Assembly: GCF_002101735.1 (NCBI RefSeq)
Contig: NZ_LQPE01000164.1
Location: 24,539 to 88,538, forward strand
DNA from: Mycobacterium kyorinense
GTDB lineage: Bacteria; Actinomycetota; Actinomycetes; Mycobacteriales; Mycobacteriaceae
DNA: 64,000 nt
Direction of reading: 5' to 3'
Part shown: piece after piece, positions 51,627-62,049 of the stretch
Layout: each line of letters begins with the position of its first letter
How positions within the stretch are numbered: the stretch's first letter is position 1
Position numbers and translations under genes: made by a program
Notes under the pieces: generated by a model
Database searches by the model: none
Told to the model about the DNA's origin: nothing
Seen by the model: only the letters and a program-made list of their open reading frames with translations

Positions 51627-54600
51627 GTGAGTACGCTTCATGCGGTGGAGCTGGGGGTTTTGGGGCCTCTCCAGGTCCGGCGAGACGGCGCCCCGGTCAC
51701 GATCCCGGGCGCCAAACCGCGCGCCATCCTCACGATGCTCGGGCTGCACGGCGGTTCGGTGGTGTCGACCGAAACGCTGGTCGAACTTCTATGGGGCGAC
51801 GACCCCCCGCGCACCGCCGCCAAGGCGCTCCAGACCCACATCTCTGCGCTGCGTCGCACGCTGGGCGATGGCTTCGTTGTGACGCAAGGAATGGGCTGGA
51901 TCCTCAATGTGGCCGAGACCGATGCCTCACGCTACAAGCGGGTCGCCAAGATGGCCCGAGACGCCGCGGCCGCAGGCGACATCACCCAAGCCGCGGTCGC
52001 CTTCGAGGAGGCGCTGGCCCTCTGGCGCGGAACCCCCGAACTGCCCGATAGCCGCCGCGGAATAGCGGAGAAGACACGCTGGATCGAGGGCCATGCCGCG
52101 CTGGTCGAGGATCGCGCCGATGCGCTGCTGGCGACGGGCCGGGCGGCGGAGATCGTGGGCGAGCTCGAGGCAGCGGTCGCCGAAGCGCCACTGCGCGAAC
52201 GGCGGTGGGGCCAGCTGATGCTCGCGCTTTATCGCGCCGGCCGACAGGGCGAAGCCCTGGGCGCGTATCAGCGGGCACGGTCGCTGCTCGCCGAGGAGCT
52301 GGGTGTCGATCCCGGGCCGGAGCTTCGCCGGCTCGAGGCCGCGATCGTCGCCCAGGACGCCGCATTGGATATGCCTGTGGCACAGCACGTTTCGTCGGTG
52401 ACGCGTGCCGTGACATTTCTGCTGACCGACATCGAAGGGTCGACCGTCGCCTGGGAGACCGACGCCGATGCGATGGCGGTGGCGCTCGCCCGCCACGACG
52501 AGCTCGTCGAACAGGTCGTCACGTCGCGCGGCGGAAGGCTGATCAAGACGCGCGGAGAGGGCGATGCCACGTTCTCGGTCTTCGAGCGGCCGTCGGCGGC
52601 GGCCGCTGCGGCAATCGAGCTGCAGGACGCAATCGTTCACGAGCCGTGGGCACTTCGCGAGCCGATGCGCATTCGTGTCGCCTTGCACACCGGCGAAGCC
52701 GAGCTACGCGACGGCGACTACTTCGGTCGGGCGGTCAACCGTGCCGCGCGCCTGCGCTCGCTGGCGACGGGCGGGCAGATCCTGTGTTCGGGTGCGACCG
52801 CCGAGCTCGTCATCGACTCGCTGCCCGACGATGTCGTGCTGGCCGACCTTGGGGTGCGTCAGCTCAAAAACCTGGCGCGCCCGGAGCATGTTTTCGAGCT
52901 GCGGCTCGAAACCGCCGAGGCGCCAGCGGAGACAAGCGATGTTCCTCTCGAGAGACCCAGCCTCCCAACGGTATTGACGGGGCCCGGGCCGTTCGTCGGG
53001 CGCGGCCCTGAGCTCGAACGACTCGTGTCCGCGTGGCAAACGGTGCTCGGGGGTGGCATGCATGCGGTGCTGATCGCCGGCGAGCCGGGTGTAGGCAAGA
53101 CGCGGTTGGCCGGCGAATGGTCGCGGCAGGCCTACCAGCAAGGCGCGGTCGTGCTGTACGGCCGTTGCGACGAGGATCTCGGTGCGCCGTATCAGCCCTT
53201 CGCCGAGGCCCTGCGCGCGCTCGTGCCGTGCCTCGGCGCCAGTGGGTTGCGGGGGCTGCGCGGCGTCGAAGCACTGCTTGCCCTGGTTCCGGGGCTGACC
53301 GATGTGCTGCCCGATCTCACGGCGCCGCCGCGCGCCGACCCGGACACCGAACGCTACGCACTGTTCGACGCCGTCGTCGCACTGTTGGAACTCGCTTCGG
53401 CGAGCGCGCCCGTCGTGCTGATCCTCGACGACCTGCACTGGGCGGCCAAGCCGACACTGCTGTTGTTGCGCCATCTGCTGCGTTTTGGCGAGCACGCGCG
53501 CGTGCAGGTCGTCGGCACGTACCGCAGCACCGACCTCGACCGCTCGCATCCGTTGGCGGCGATGCTTGCCGACCTACACCGCGACAGCACCGCCAATCGT
53601 CTTGCGCTCGGCGGCCTCGACGAGGATGACGTGACCACGTATGTCGCCGAGGCGGGCTACGACGACGAAAAGCTCGCCCGGGCGTTGGCGTCGGTCACCG
53701 GTGGGAATCCGTTCTTCCTCATCGAGGCGCTACGGCATGTGGACGAAAGCGGCGGGGTGTGGGATCCGAGCACGTTGCCGCAAGGTGTGCGGGAAGCGGT
53801 GAGCCGTAGGCTTTCTCGGCTTCCGGCGGAGACGAACAAGGCGCTTGCGGCGGCGGCGGTCGTCGGGAGCAGGTTCTCCCTCGATCTTGTCGAGCGGGTG
53901 GTCGAGCAGGACTTGGTGGACGCCTTCGACGAGGCGTGCCATGCGGGCATCGTCATCGAAGAGCCCGGCGGCCGATACCGGTTCAACCACGCCATCGTCC
54001 GACAGTCGCTGCTGGCCGAGCTGGCGTCGGTGCGGCGCATGCGACTACATCAACGCATAGCCGCGGCGTTGGAGACCCAGCCCGGCGCAGACGACGAGCT
54101 GCTGGCCGAACTGGCGTATCACTATTTCGAATGTGCGTGGGCGGGCAACGCGGCCAAGGCCGTCGAATACTCTCGGCGGGCGGCCGATCAGGCGATGGCA
54201 CGGCTGGCCTATGAAGGTGCGGCCGACCTTTACGACCGGGCCTTGCACGCGCTGGAGGAGATTGACGACGAGCTGCCTGACCGCGACGATCAGGTCGCAG
54301 AGTTGCTAGTCGCGCGTTGCGAAGCGCTGCTGGCAGCTGGTGATGTGGTATCAGCGGCCGATGCAGTGTCGAAACTACAAGCGGCAACGCATGGTTCGGC
54401 CCGGCTGGCGGCGTGGGCGACGTGCTTCGACGGGCAGCTGTCGATGCTGATCCACCCCGAGCGATTGGACGAGGTCGAGGTCGCATTGGCCGGCGCCGCC
54501 GAAAAGCTTGCCGAATTAGGCGATGCCGCAGGCGAAGCCAAGGCCCACACCGTTCGGGCGGGGTGCCTTGCCCGGCTCGGGCGGATCGGCGACTGCGAAG

Positions 54601-57600
54601 TCGCCCTGGACGACGCCCTGACCGCGGCGCGGCGCGCGCAGGAACATCGCCGGGTGAACGCCGTTCTGGCGAATGCGCCGCTTGCGGCGCTGTGGGGACC
54701 CAACCCGGTTCCGCGCGCGGGCGGGCGATGTCTGGACGTAGTGCGGCTGCTGCGAATCACGACCGACTCTCCTGCGGTCGAGGCGACGTCGACGCGGTGC
54801 CAAGCGGTGTTGGAGGCCTTCCGCGGGCGTGCTGCGGCGGCACGTCGGATGATCGAATCGGCGCGGCGCACTGTTACTGAGCTTGGTTTACGCCATGCAT
54901 TGCTGGAAGTTGAGCAGTTCGCCGGGATTGTCGAGCTAGTTGTCGACGATCCGGCTGCGGCCGAGGGGCATTTGCGCAAGGCGTACAAAGGTTTTCGTCG
55001 GATGGGCCTGGACGCGGACACCGCGGAGACGGCCGCGTTGCTGGGTCGGGCTTGCCTTGCTCTCGGTCGAGACGTGGAGGCCGACGAATTGTGTTCGGAG
55101 AGTGAGCGGCTCGCGGGACACGCGCTGAAGGCGTCAATCGCGTGGCGGACGCTTCGGGCGCGGCTGCTGTCTCGTCGCGAGGATCACGACGAGGCCCGAC
55201 GAGTCGCCGAGGCCGCCGTCGCCTTGGCGGAGCGCACCGACGCATTGGTCGATCACGGCGATGCATGTCTGACACTGGCAGTGGTTTTGGGTGCTGCAGG
55301 CGACCATGCTGCGGCGCGCGCTGCGGCTGAGCGGGCGGCGGATCTTTACGAGCGGAAAGACGCTGCGGCACTTGTGGAGAAGGCGCGCCACATTCTCGGC
55401 GAACGTGTCCGGCCGGTTGCACCAGCTCCACCTGAAGCGCCTAGCGTCAAGCTGGACAACGCATGCGTACGAGCCGGCGAACGCGTCGTTGCCGCTGTTA
55501 ATCACCAGGCATGGGACGAAGCCGAGCAGCTGTTTTCACCCGACGCCTTCCACGAGAGTCGCCGGAAGATCGTCGGCTTTACGTCAGACGACCTGCCGCC
55601 CGGCGAATGGCCACACCGGCGCGTTCTCGAAATGGGCGGCGTCCGGGCCAGCCAAGTGGTGATCGCGGTGCGAGGCGAGCGCCTAGCGCTCGCTCGAGTG
55701 GTGATCGGCACGACCGACGTGAGCCCCGGGGCGCCTTACGACGAATTTCTCTCGGTATCTGGCATCGATGAAGAGGGTCGAATCGCGCTGAGCGTGTGGT
55801 TCGACGTCGAAGACATCGACGCCGCAATGGCCGAACTCGAGGCCGCGCACGCCAGGCTCGAAGGGCGACGCCCGGCGCAACCCGAACCGCTGCCTATCGA
55901 GCTCGACAACGCGTGTGTGCGAGCGGGCGATCGGGTAACGGACGCCATAAACCGTGAGGCTTGGGACGAGTTCGAGCAGCTGTTCGCGCCAGATGGGTTG
56001 ATCGAAAGCCGCCGGAAGATAGTCGGTTTTGGACAGATCGACGTCCCGGCTGGCGAGTTTCCACGTGTGAACAGGCGAGTTCTCGAGAAAGTCCCCATGC
56101 GGGTCAACCAACTCGTAATTGCCGTGCGAGGCGAGCGTCTGGCGCTCTCTCGATTGGTGATAGGGGCGGGCGACGTGAGCCCCGGAGCACCGCAGGACGA
56201 ATTCCTCTTACTTTATGGCATCGATGAAGATGGCCGGATAGTGCTGCAGGTGTGGTTCGACGTCGATGACATCGACGCTGCGACCACCGAACTCGACGTA
56301 CTGCATGCCCGGTCCGAGGACCAGCACCCGCAGACGCGACGGCTGCAAAACGCGGCAAGCAGCGCCTACGGTCGCTTGTGGCGGTATTTCGCGGCCCGCG
56401 ACTGGGAAGCTCTAGCAGACACAATAGACCCGGATGTATCCGACGACGATCATCGTCGTGTCGTGAATGCCGGCCTCCGGCATGGTCGGGATGCCTTGAT
56501 CGCAAACTTGCGGGCTGTTGCCGACGTGGGGACCACGAATGTCACGCCAGTAGTCATTGCCACCCGTGGCGAGCGCCTCGTCCTCGCTAGTGTCCGCTTA
56601 TCGAGTCGTGATGAACGGCCCGAGGCGTTCTACAACGAAGTACTTCGCGTCATCGAGATCAACTCCGACGAGCGGATCGCGGCCCTCGCAGTGTTCGATC
56701 TCGACGACTTTGACTCCGCCATCGCAGAGCTCGAGGCTCGCTACCTTGCCGGTGAGGCGGCCGCCCACGCACACACCTGGTCGGCAATTACGAAGGGCTA
56801 CAACGCGGTCAGCCGACGCGAACTCCCGTTGACGACGCCGGACTGGGTGAACATCGACCACCGGCAAGGGAGAGCGTTCGCGCCCGGCGAGATGATCCCA
56901 TATATCCATGCCACTTGGGACGTCGCGCCGGAATCCAGAATCTACATCGAGGCTGTGCATCGGCTGAGCGATCAGGGAGCGGTCGTAACCAATGCCATGA
57001 CTGCCAGCTCGCAGGAAGGCTTTGACGCTGAGTGGCGCGAAGTCTTTCTTCTGATGTTTGAGGGCGACAACATCAACCGCTGCGAGCTCTTCGACGAGGC
57101 AGACCTCGACGCCGCGATCGCGCGGTTCGATGAGCTCAGTCGGCCGGCACCACAGCTGGAAAACGCGGCAAGCAAAGCCAGCGATCGATTCCTCGCGTGC
57201 TTCGCGGCGCGTGATTGGGATGCGATGGCCGAGATGACGGCTGACGATTTTTCGAGTGACGATCGTCGTCGCGTGGTGGGCGCGGGCGTCCAATTAGGCC
57301 GAGATGTCGATATCGAAAATATGCGGGCCTGGGCTGACGTCGGGATTAGGAACATGACGTCAGACGTCATCGCGATCCGGGGAGAGCGTCTCTTCCTCGG
57401 TCGTACCCGGTTTTTGGGCCCCGACCAACGGCCCGACGCGTTCCAAAGCGAGGTGCTCGGCATCGTTGAGATCGATGCCGAAAGCCGGGTCGTAGCGCGC
57501 GTCGTATTCGACCTCGACAACATCGAAGCTGCCTTTGAGGAACTCGACGCCCGCTATCTCGCCGGTGAAGCGGCCGCCCACCCGCGCACTTGGTCGCTGC

Positions 57601-60600
57601 TGACAGCGGCCGACGCCGCGCTCGACCGGTATGAGATCCCTGCGCACACCCAGGACTGGGTCAATATCGACCACCGGCACGCGACAGCGTTCGCGCCGGG
57701 TGGCCTGATCGCATACCTTCGTGCCGGTTGGGATTTCGCCCGAGACATCAAAAATCGCATCCTCGCCGTGCATCGGCTGACCGACCTCGGAGCCGTCGTC
57801 ACCCACTTGGCGCATGGCACATTGCAAAACGGATCCGATGTCGAATGGCGGGAGGTCGCCTTAACCACATTCGAAGGCAATTTGGTCAACCGCTGCGAGC
57901 TGTTCGACGAGGCAGACGTCGACGCCGCGATTGCGAGGCTCGAAGAGCTCAGTCGGCCGGCGCCGCAGTTGGAGAACGCGGCAAGCCAAGTGACCCAGCG
58001 ATTTTTGTCGCACTACGCAGCTGGCGACTGGGACGCCATGTCGGAGATACTGGCCGACGATTTTTCCAGTGACGACCGCCGTGGTGTGGTGGGCGCGGGA
58101 ATCCGACATGGTCGAGATGCCCAAATCTCGGACATGCGAGCGATCGCCGACCTGACGATCACAAACTTCACGGTGACCGTCATGGCAACCCGCGGGGAGC
58201 GCCTCGTCCTCCTGCGTGCCCGCATGTCGTTCCTGAATCAAGGGCCCGAGGCGTTTGTCACTGAGTTGCTCTCCATCGTCGAGATCAAAGCCGACGGGCG
58301 TATCGCGGCGATCGTCGTGTTCGACCTCGACGACTTCGACGCCGCTGTAGCGGAACTCGAAGCCCGCTACCTCGCCGGGGAAGCGGCCGCCCATGCGCAC
58401 ACCTGGTCGGTGATCGCGAAGGCATATGCCGGATTCAACCGGCGCGAGCTCTCCAGGAAGACGCCGGACTGGGTGAACATCGACCACCGTCGCGGAGCAG
58501 CATTCGCTCCTGGCGACCTCATCGCCTACATCCAAGCCGCATGGAACGATTCGCCTGACACCAAAATCTACATCGAGGCTGTGCATCGGCTGAATAACCT
58601 CGGGGCGGTCGTCACCCATGCGGCGCATGGGATCTCACAAGCGGGCTTCGAGGCTGAATGGCGGGATATCTTCCTTCTCACGGTCCAGGGGGACCTAGTC
58701 AGCCGCAGCGAGCTATTCGACCAGGCCAACCTCGACATTGCGATCGCGAAGTTCGAACAGTTCAGTCGGCCGGCGCGCCGGCTCGAATGCGCGTTCAGCC
58801 GAGTGGCAGAACGCTTTTCGGCGTGCTTCGCTGCCCGCGACTGGGTCGCAATGGCGGACTTGTTCGCCGAAGACCTTTTGGTCGACGATCGCCGGCGGAC
58901 CGTGAACGCGGGGATACGGCATGGCCGAGATGCCACGATCGAAGACATGTGGGCGTCCGCCGAAGTCGGATTCACCGAGATGACCTCGGTCGTCATCGCG
59001 ATCCGCGGAGGGCGCCTCGCGCTCACTCGTTTCTCCGTTCGCGGTCAGCAACCAGAAGAGGTCGCAGCCGAGGCCCTTCATGTTGCCGAGATCGACTCCG
59101 ACGAGAGGACCGCGGCGATCGTCATATTCGACGTCGAGGACCTTGAGGCCGCCATCGCAGAGCTCGACGGCCGCTACCTCGCCGGCGAGGCGACACCTTA
59201 TGCACACACATGGTCGGTGATTGCAGGGGCGTACGCTGCGTTGAACCGCCACGAACTCCCTGCGACGACTCCCGACTGGGTGACCGTCGACCACCGCAAA
59301 GAGACCGCGTTCCAGCCCGACGACGCGATCGCCTACATCCGCGCCGGATTGGACGCCGACAAAGACAGAACTATTTATATCGAGCTTGTGCATCGGCTGA
59401 ATAGCCACGGAGCGGTCGTCACTTACGCGGCACACGAGATTACGAGTGAGGGCTTCGAAGCTGAGTGGCGCGGGATCGCGGTTCTCATTGTCGAAGGCGA
59501 CATGATCAATCGCACTGAGGTATTCGACGAGGCAGACACCGACGCGGCGCTTGCGAGGTTCGAACAGCTGAGCCGGCCGGCACCGCGGCTGGAAAACGCA
59601 GCCAGTCAAGCGTACGACCGTCTCAATTCGTACTTTGCCCGCGACTGGGATGCGATGGCGAAGCTCATGGCCGAGGACTTTTCGATCGACGATCGTCGTC
59701 GAGTGGTGGGTGAAGAAGGTCCACGCGATCGCGATGGCCAGATGGCAAATATGCGTGCGGCTGCCGAGCTCGGGTTTACGAACGTGACGCCGACCGTGAT
59801 TGCAACCCGCGGACGACGACTCATACTCGCGCGTGCTTCCTGCTCGACCCGCGATCAGGGCCCCGAGCTGGCCCTCGTGGAGGTACTTTGCGTCGTCGAG
59901 ATCAACGACGTCAACAAGATCGCAGTGATCGTCGTGTTCGATCCCGACGACATCGACGCTGCCTTCCAAGAACTCGAAACTCGGTACATCGCAGGCGAAG
60001 CTGGCGCGTACGCAGATACGTGGACACGCGTCACTCGCGCGTATGAAGCGCTCAACAGACACGAACTCCCACAGACCACGCTCGACTGGATAAATACCGA
60101 TCATCGGCGACTCGCGCCAATCGCGGACGGTGATCTCCACGCATACCTTCGTGCGACGTGGGAGCTCTCGCCGCAATCCAGCATCTATGTCGAAACCGTA
60201 CACCGGTTGAGTATTTCTGGCGCCGTCGTCAGTCACATCGTGAATGGGACCTCACAACAAGGTTTTGACGCCGAGTGGCGCACGACCGTTCTGGTAACGT
60301 TCGAAGGCGACAAGATCAACCGCTCCGAACTATTCGACGAGACAGAGCTCGACACGGCACTCGTCCGATTTGACCAACTGCAAGCCCGGGCGCGAAAACT
60401 AGAAAACGCGGCAAGCCGAGCGTACGAGCGTTTTCGGAGGTATTTCGCCGCCCGCGACTGGGCCGCCATGGCGGAGCTACTGACCGCCGATACGACCGTC
60501 GATGACCATCGACGAGTCGTGAATGCCGAAATCCGGCGCGGTCGGGATGTCGAAATCGCGAACATGCGAGCCTTCGCCGAGATTGGGGCCACCAGAAGTA

Positions 60601-62030
60601 CGGCGACAGTCATCGCGACTCGAGGCGAACACCTTGTCCTCTGCCGGACGTGTATCTCGACCGAAGACCACCAAGCTGGGGGATTTGGTATCGAACTGCT
60701 CATTGTCGTCGAGACCACCGCCGACAAACGGATCCAATCACGGGTCGCATACGATCCCGACGACATCGATGCCGCGTTCGAGGAACTCGAAACCCGGTAC
60801 ATCGCCGGCGAAGCTGCCGCCCACGCGCAGACGTGGTCGGTCATCGCGCGGTCCTATTCAGCGTCGAACCGGCGCGAACTTCCCGGCATGACAACGGATT
60901 CGGTTTTCGTCGACCATCGGACGACCATAACGACCGAGGCGGAAGATCTGGCCGCATATCTTCCCGCCATCTGGGACGTCATGCCGGACATCCGCGTCCA
61001 CATCGAGGCGGTGCATCGGCTGAGCCACCGCGGAGCCGTCGTCACCCATGCTGCCCGCGGAACCTCGCAACAGGGTTTTGACGCCGAGTGGCGGACGATT
61101 AACCTCGTCACAGTCGAAGGCGACCTATTGAGCCGCGTCGAAGTCTACGACGAGACAGAGCTTGACACCGCCCTCGCCCGTCTTGAGGAACTGCAAGCGC
61201 ACGTGACACGTCTAGAAAACGCGGCAAGCCGGGCAGATGATCGGTTCTTTGCCCTCAGCCGGGCCCGCAATTGGCCAGCGGCGGCCGAGATACTGGCCGA
61301 CAACAGCTTTGTCGACGATCGCCGTCGCGTGGTGAACATCGGCGTCTGGGACGGACGCGATGGCGTGATGACGAATCTTCAAGCTCTAGCCGATGCGGTG
61401 GTGGACGTAACGTCGACCGCCATTGCAATCCGCGGGGACCGCCTCGCCCTGAGCCGTATCTGTGCCCCGAACCGCGACAAGCGGCAAGGCGATTTCGGCG
61501 TCGAAATGCTCAGCATCGTCGAGATCGACACCGAGGGGCGGCTCGCGGCGCACATCATGTTCGACATCGACGACCTCGACGCCGCCTTCGAGGAGCTCGA
61601 GGCCCGGTATCTCGCCGGCGAAGCGGCCGTCTACGCGCGTACGTGGTCGGCCATCGCCCGTGGCTACGCCGCGCTTAACCAGCACGAGATGCCCCCGACG
61701 ACGAAGGATTGGGTGAACATCGACCACCGGCGTGGGATCGCTTTTGCGCCCGGGGACTTTGTCGAGTACATGCGTGCCACCGTTGACGTCGCGTCGGATA
61801 TCAAGGGCCACATCGAGGCTGTGCATCGGCTGAGCGATGTTGGAGCGGTTACCACGCACACAATGCGTGGAACCTCCCAAAAGGGCTTTGACGCCACGTG
61901 GCGAGAAACCATTCTTCTGACCGTCGATGGCGACCTAATCAACCGATGCGAGATGTACGACGAGGAGGACGTCGATGCTGCACTCGCACGATTCGACGAA
62001 CTCGATCGGCCGCCGCTAACACAGCCGTAA
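51627..62030 (+). CDS. Giant SARP/adenylate-cyclase/ATPase regulator with NTF2-like repeat array
   Basis: 3467 residues in one uninterrupted frame, GTG 51627. Order: OmpR-like winged helix (about 5-95; LGVLGPLQVRRDG, PPRTAAKALQTHISALRRTL); BTAD helices (about 98-250); class III nucleotide cyclase (about 262-440), metal residues D268 (LLTDIEGST) and D313 (GEGDATF), K307, and N371/R375 (GRAVNRAARL), all as in active cyclases; STAND/AAA ATPase with Walker A K491 (AGEPGVGKTRLAGEW) and Walker B D601/D602 (VLILDDLHWA); a TPR-like helical region to about 1260. The remaining 2200 residues are NTF2/SnoaL-like repeats. Together this is a cytoplasmic signal-integrating regulator that could make cAMP or cGMP, bind DNA, and gather many ligands or partners through the repeats. 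Ligands and regulon are unknown. The gene looks intact. Confidence 0.9.
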   Translation: MSTLHAVELGVLGPLQVRRDGAPVTIPGAKPRAILTMLGLHGGSVVSTETLVELLWGDDPPRTAAKALQTHISALRRTLGDGFVVTQGMGWILNVAETDASRYKRVAKMARDAAAAGDITQAAVAFEEALALWRGTPELPDSRRGIAEKTRWIEGHAALVEDRADALLATGRAAEIVGELEAAVAEAPLRERRWGQLMLALYRAGRQGEALGAYQRARSLLAEELGVDPGPELRRLEAAIVAQDAALDMPVAQHVSSVTRAVTFLLTDIEGSTVAWETDADAMAVALARHDELVEQVVTSRGGRLIKTRGEGDATFSVFERPSAAAAAAIELQDAIVHEPWALREPMRIRVALHTGEAELRDGDYFGRAVNRAARLRSLATGGQILCSGATAELVIDSLPDDVVLADLGVRQLKNLARPEHVFELRLETAEAPAETSDVPLERPSLPTVLTGPGPFVGRGPELERLVSAWQTVLGGGMHAVLIAGEPGVGKTRLAGEWSRQAYQQGAVVLYGRCDEDLGAPYQPFAEALRALVPCLGASGLRGLRGVEALLALVPGLTDVLPDLTAPPRADPDTERYALFDAVVALLELASASAPVVLILDDLHWAAKPTLLLLRHLLRFGEHARVQVVGTYRSTDLDRSHPLAAMLADLHRDSTANRLALGGLDEDDVTTYVAEAGYDDEKLARALASVTGGNPFFLIEALRHVDESGGVWDPSTLPQGVREAVSRRLSRLPAETNKALAAAAVVGSRFSLDLVERVVEQDLVDAFDEACHAGIVIEEPGGRYRFNHAIVRQSLLAELASVRRMRLHQRIAAALETQPGADDELLAELAYHYFECAWAGNAAKAVEYSRRAADQAMARLAYEGAADLYDRALHALEEIDDELPDRDDQVAELLVARCEALLAAGDVVSAADAVSKLQAATHGSARLAAWATCFDGQLSMLIHPERLDEVEVALAGAAEKLAELGDAAGEAKAHTVRAGCLARLGRIGDCEVALDDALTAARRAQEHRRVNAVLANAPLAALWGPNPVPRAGGRCLDVVRLLRITTDSPAVEATSTRCQAVLEAFRGRAAAARRMIESARRTVTELGLRHALLEVEQFAGIVELVVDDPAAAEGHLRKAYKGFRRMGLDADTAETAALLGRACLALGRDVEADELCSESERLAGHALKASIAWRTLRARLLSRREDHDEARRVAEAAVALAERTDALVDHGDACLTLAVVLGAAGDHAAARAAAERAADLYERKDAAALVEKARHILGERVRPVAPAPPEAPSVKLDNACVRAGERVVAAVNHQAWDEAEQLFSPDAFHESRRKIVGFTSDDLPPGEWPHRRVLEMGGVRASQVVIAVRGERLALARVVIGTTDVSPGAPYDEFLSVSGIDEEGRIALSVWFDVEDIDAAMAELEAAHARLEGRRPAQPEPLPIELDNACVRAGDRVTDAINREAWDEFEQLFAPDGLIESRRKIVGFGQIDVPAGEFPRVNRRVLEKVPMRVNQLVIAVRGERLALSRLVIGAGDVSPGAPQDEFLLLYGIDEDGRIVLQVWFDVDDIDAATTELDVLHARSEDQHPQTRRLQNAASSAYGRLWRYFAARDWEALADTIDPDVSDDDHRRVVNAGLRHGRDALIANLRAVADVGTTNVTPVVIATRGERLVLASVRLSSRDERPEAFYNEVLRVIEINSDERIAALAVFDLDDFDSAIAELEARYLAGEAAAHAHTWSAITKGYNAVSRRELPLTTPDWVNIDHRQGRAFAPGEMIPYIHATWDVAPESRIYIEAVHRLSDQGAVVTNAMTASSQEGFDAEWREVFLLMFEGDNINRCELFDEADLDAAIARFDELSRPAPQLENAASKASDRFLACFAARDWDAMAEMTADDFSSDDRRRVVGAGVQLGRDVDIENMRAWADVGIRNMTSDVIAIRGERLFLGRTRFLGPDQRPDAFQSEVLGIVEIDAESRVVARVVFDLDNIEAAFEELDARYLAGEAAAHPRTWSLLTAADAALDRYEIPAHTQDWVNIDHRHATAFAPGGLIAYLRAGWDFARDIKNRILAVHRLTDLGAVVTHLAHGTLQNGSDVEWREVALTTFEGNLVNRCELFDEADVDAAIARLEELSRPAPQLENAASQVTQRFLSHYAAGDWDAMSEILADDFSSDDRRGVVGAGIRHGRDAQISDMRAIADLTITNFTVTVMATRGERLVLLRARMSFLNQGPEAFVTELLSIVEIKADGRIAAIVVFDLDDFDAAVAELEARYLAGEAAAHAHTWSVIAKAYAGFNRRELSRKTPDWVNIDHRRGAAFAPGDLIAYIQAAWNDSPDTKIYIEAVHRLNNLGAVVTHAAHGISQAGFEAEWRDIFLLTVQGDLVSRSELFDQANLDIAIAKFEQFSRPARRLECAFSRVAERFSACFAARDWVAMADLFAEDLLVDDRRRTVNAGIRHGRDATIEDMWASAEVGFTEMTSVVIAIRGGRLALTRFSVRGQQPEEVAAEALHVAEIDSDERTAAIVIFDVEDLEAAIAELDGRYLAGEATPYAHTWSVIAGAYAALNRHELPATTPDWVTVDHRKETAFQPDDAIAYIRAGLDADKDRTIYIELVHRLNSHGAVVTYAAHEITSEGFEAEWRGIAVLIVEGDMINRTEVFDEADTDAALARFEQLSRPAPRLENAASQAYDRLNSYFARDWDAMAKLMAEDFSIDDRRRVVGEEGPRDRDGQMANMRAAAELGFTNVTPTVIATRGRRLILARASCSTRDQGPELALVEVLCVVEINDVNKIAVIVVFDPDDIDAAFQELETRYIAGEAGAYADTWTRVTRAYEALNRHELPQTTLDWINTDHRRLAPIADGDLHAYLRATWELSPQSSIYVETVHRLSISGAVVSHIVNGTSQQGFDAEWRTTVLVTFEGDKINRSELFDETELDTALVRFDQLQARARKLENAASRAYERFRRYFAARDWAAMAELLTADTTVDDHRRVVNAEIRRGRDVEIANMRAFAEIGATRSTATVIATRGEHLVLCRTCISTEDHQAGGFGIELLIVVETTADKRIQSRVAYDPDDIDAAFEELETRYIAGEAAAHAQTWSVIARSYSASNRRELPGMTTDSVFVDHRTTITTEAEDLAAYLPAIWDVMPDIRVHIEAVHRLSHRGAVVTHAARGTSQQGFDAEWRTINLVTVEGDLLSRVEVYDETELDTALARLEELQAHVTRLENAASRADDRFFALSRARNWPAAAEILADNSFVDDRRRVVNIGVWDGRDGVMTNLQALADAVVDVTSTAIAIRGDRLALSRICAPNRDKRQGDFGVEMLSIVEIDTEGRLAAHIMFDIDDLDAAFEELEARYLAGEAAVYARTWSAIARGYAALNQHEMPPTTKDWVNIDHRRGIAFAPGDFVEYMRATVDVASDIKGHIEAVHRLSDVGAVTTHTMRGTSQKGFDATWRETILLTVDGDLINRCEMYDEEDVDAALARFDELDRPPLTQP
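55452..62027 (+). repeat. NTF2/SnoaL-like repeat array within the giant gene
   Basis: Two single units of about 150 residues (starting at residues 1276 and 1426; LDNACVRAG..., SRRKIVGF) are followed by seven double units of 269-272 residues starting at 1573, 1844, 2115, 2386, 2655, 2925 and 3196. Each double unit has a first half beginning LENAAS and reaching YLAGEAAAHAHTWS, and a second half with PDWVNIDHRR, IEAVHRLSDLGAVVTH and GFDAEWR, ending near FDELSRPAPQ. DNA period is about 813 bp. The repeats have clearly drifted apart, so they are old. They amount to 16 predicted NTF2-like folds. Confidence 0.88.
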
Positions 62031-62049
62031 GCGCAGCTCGGCTACGCCG

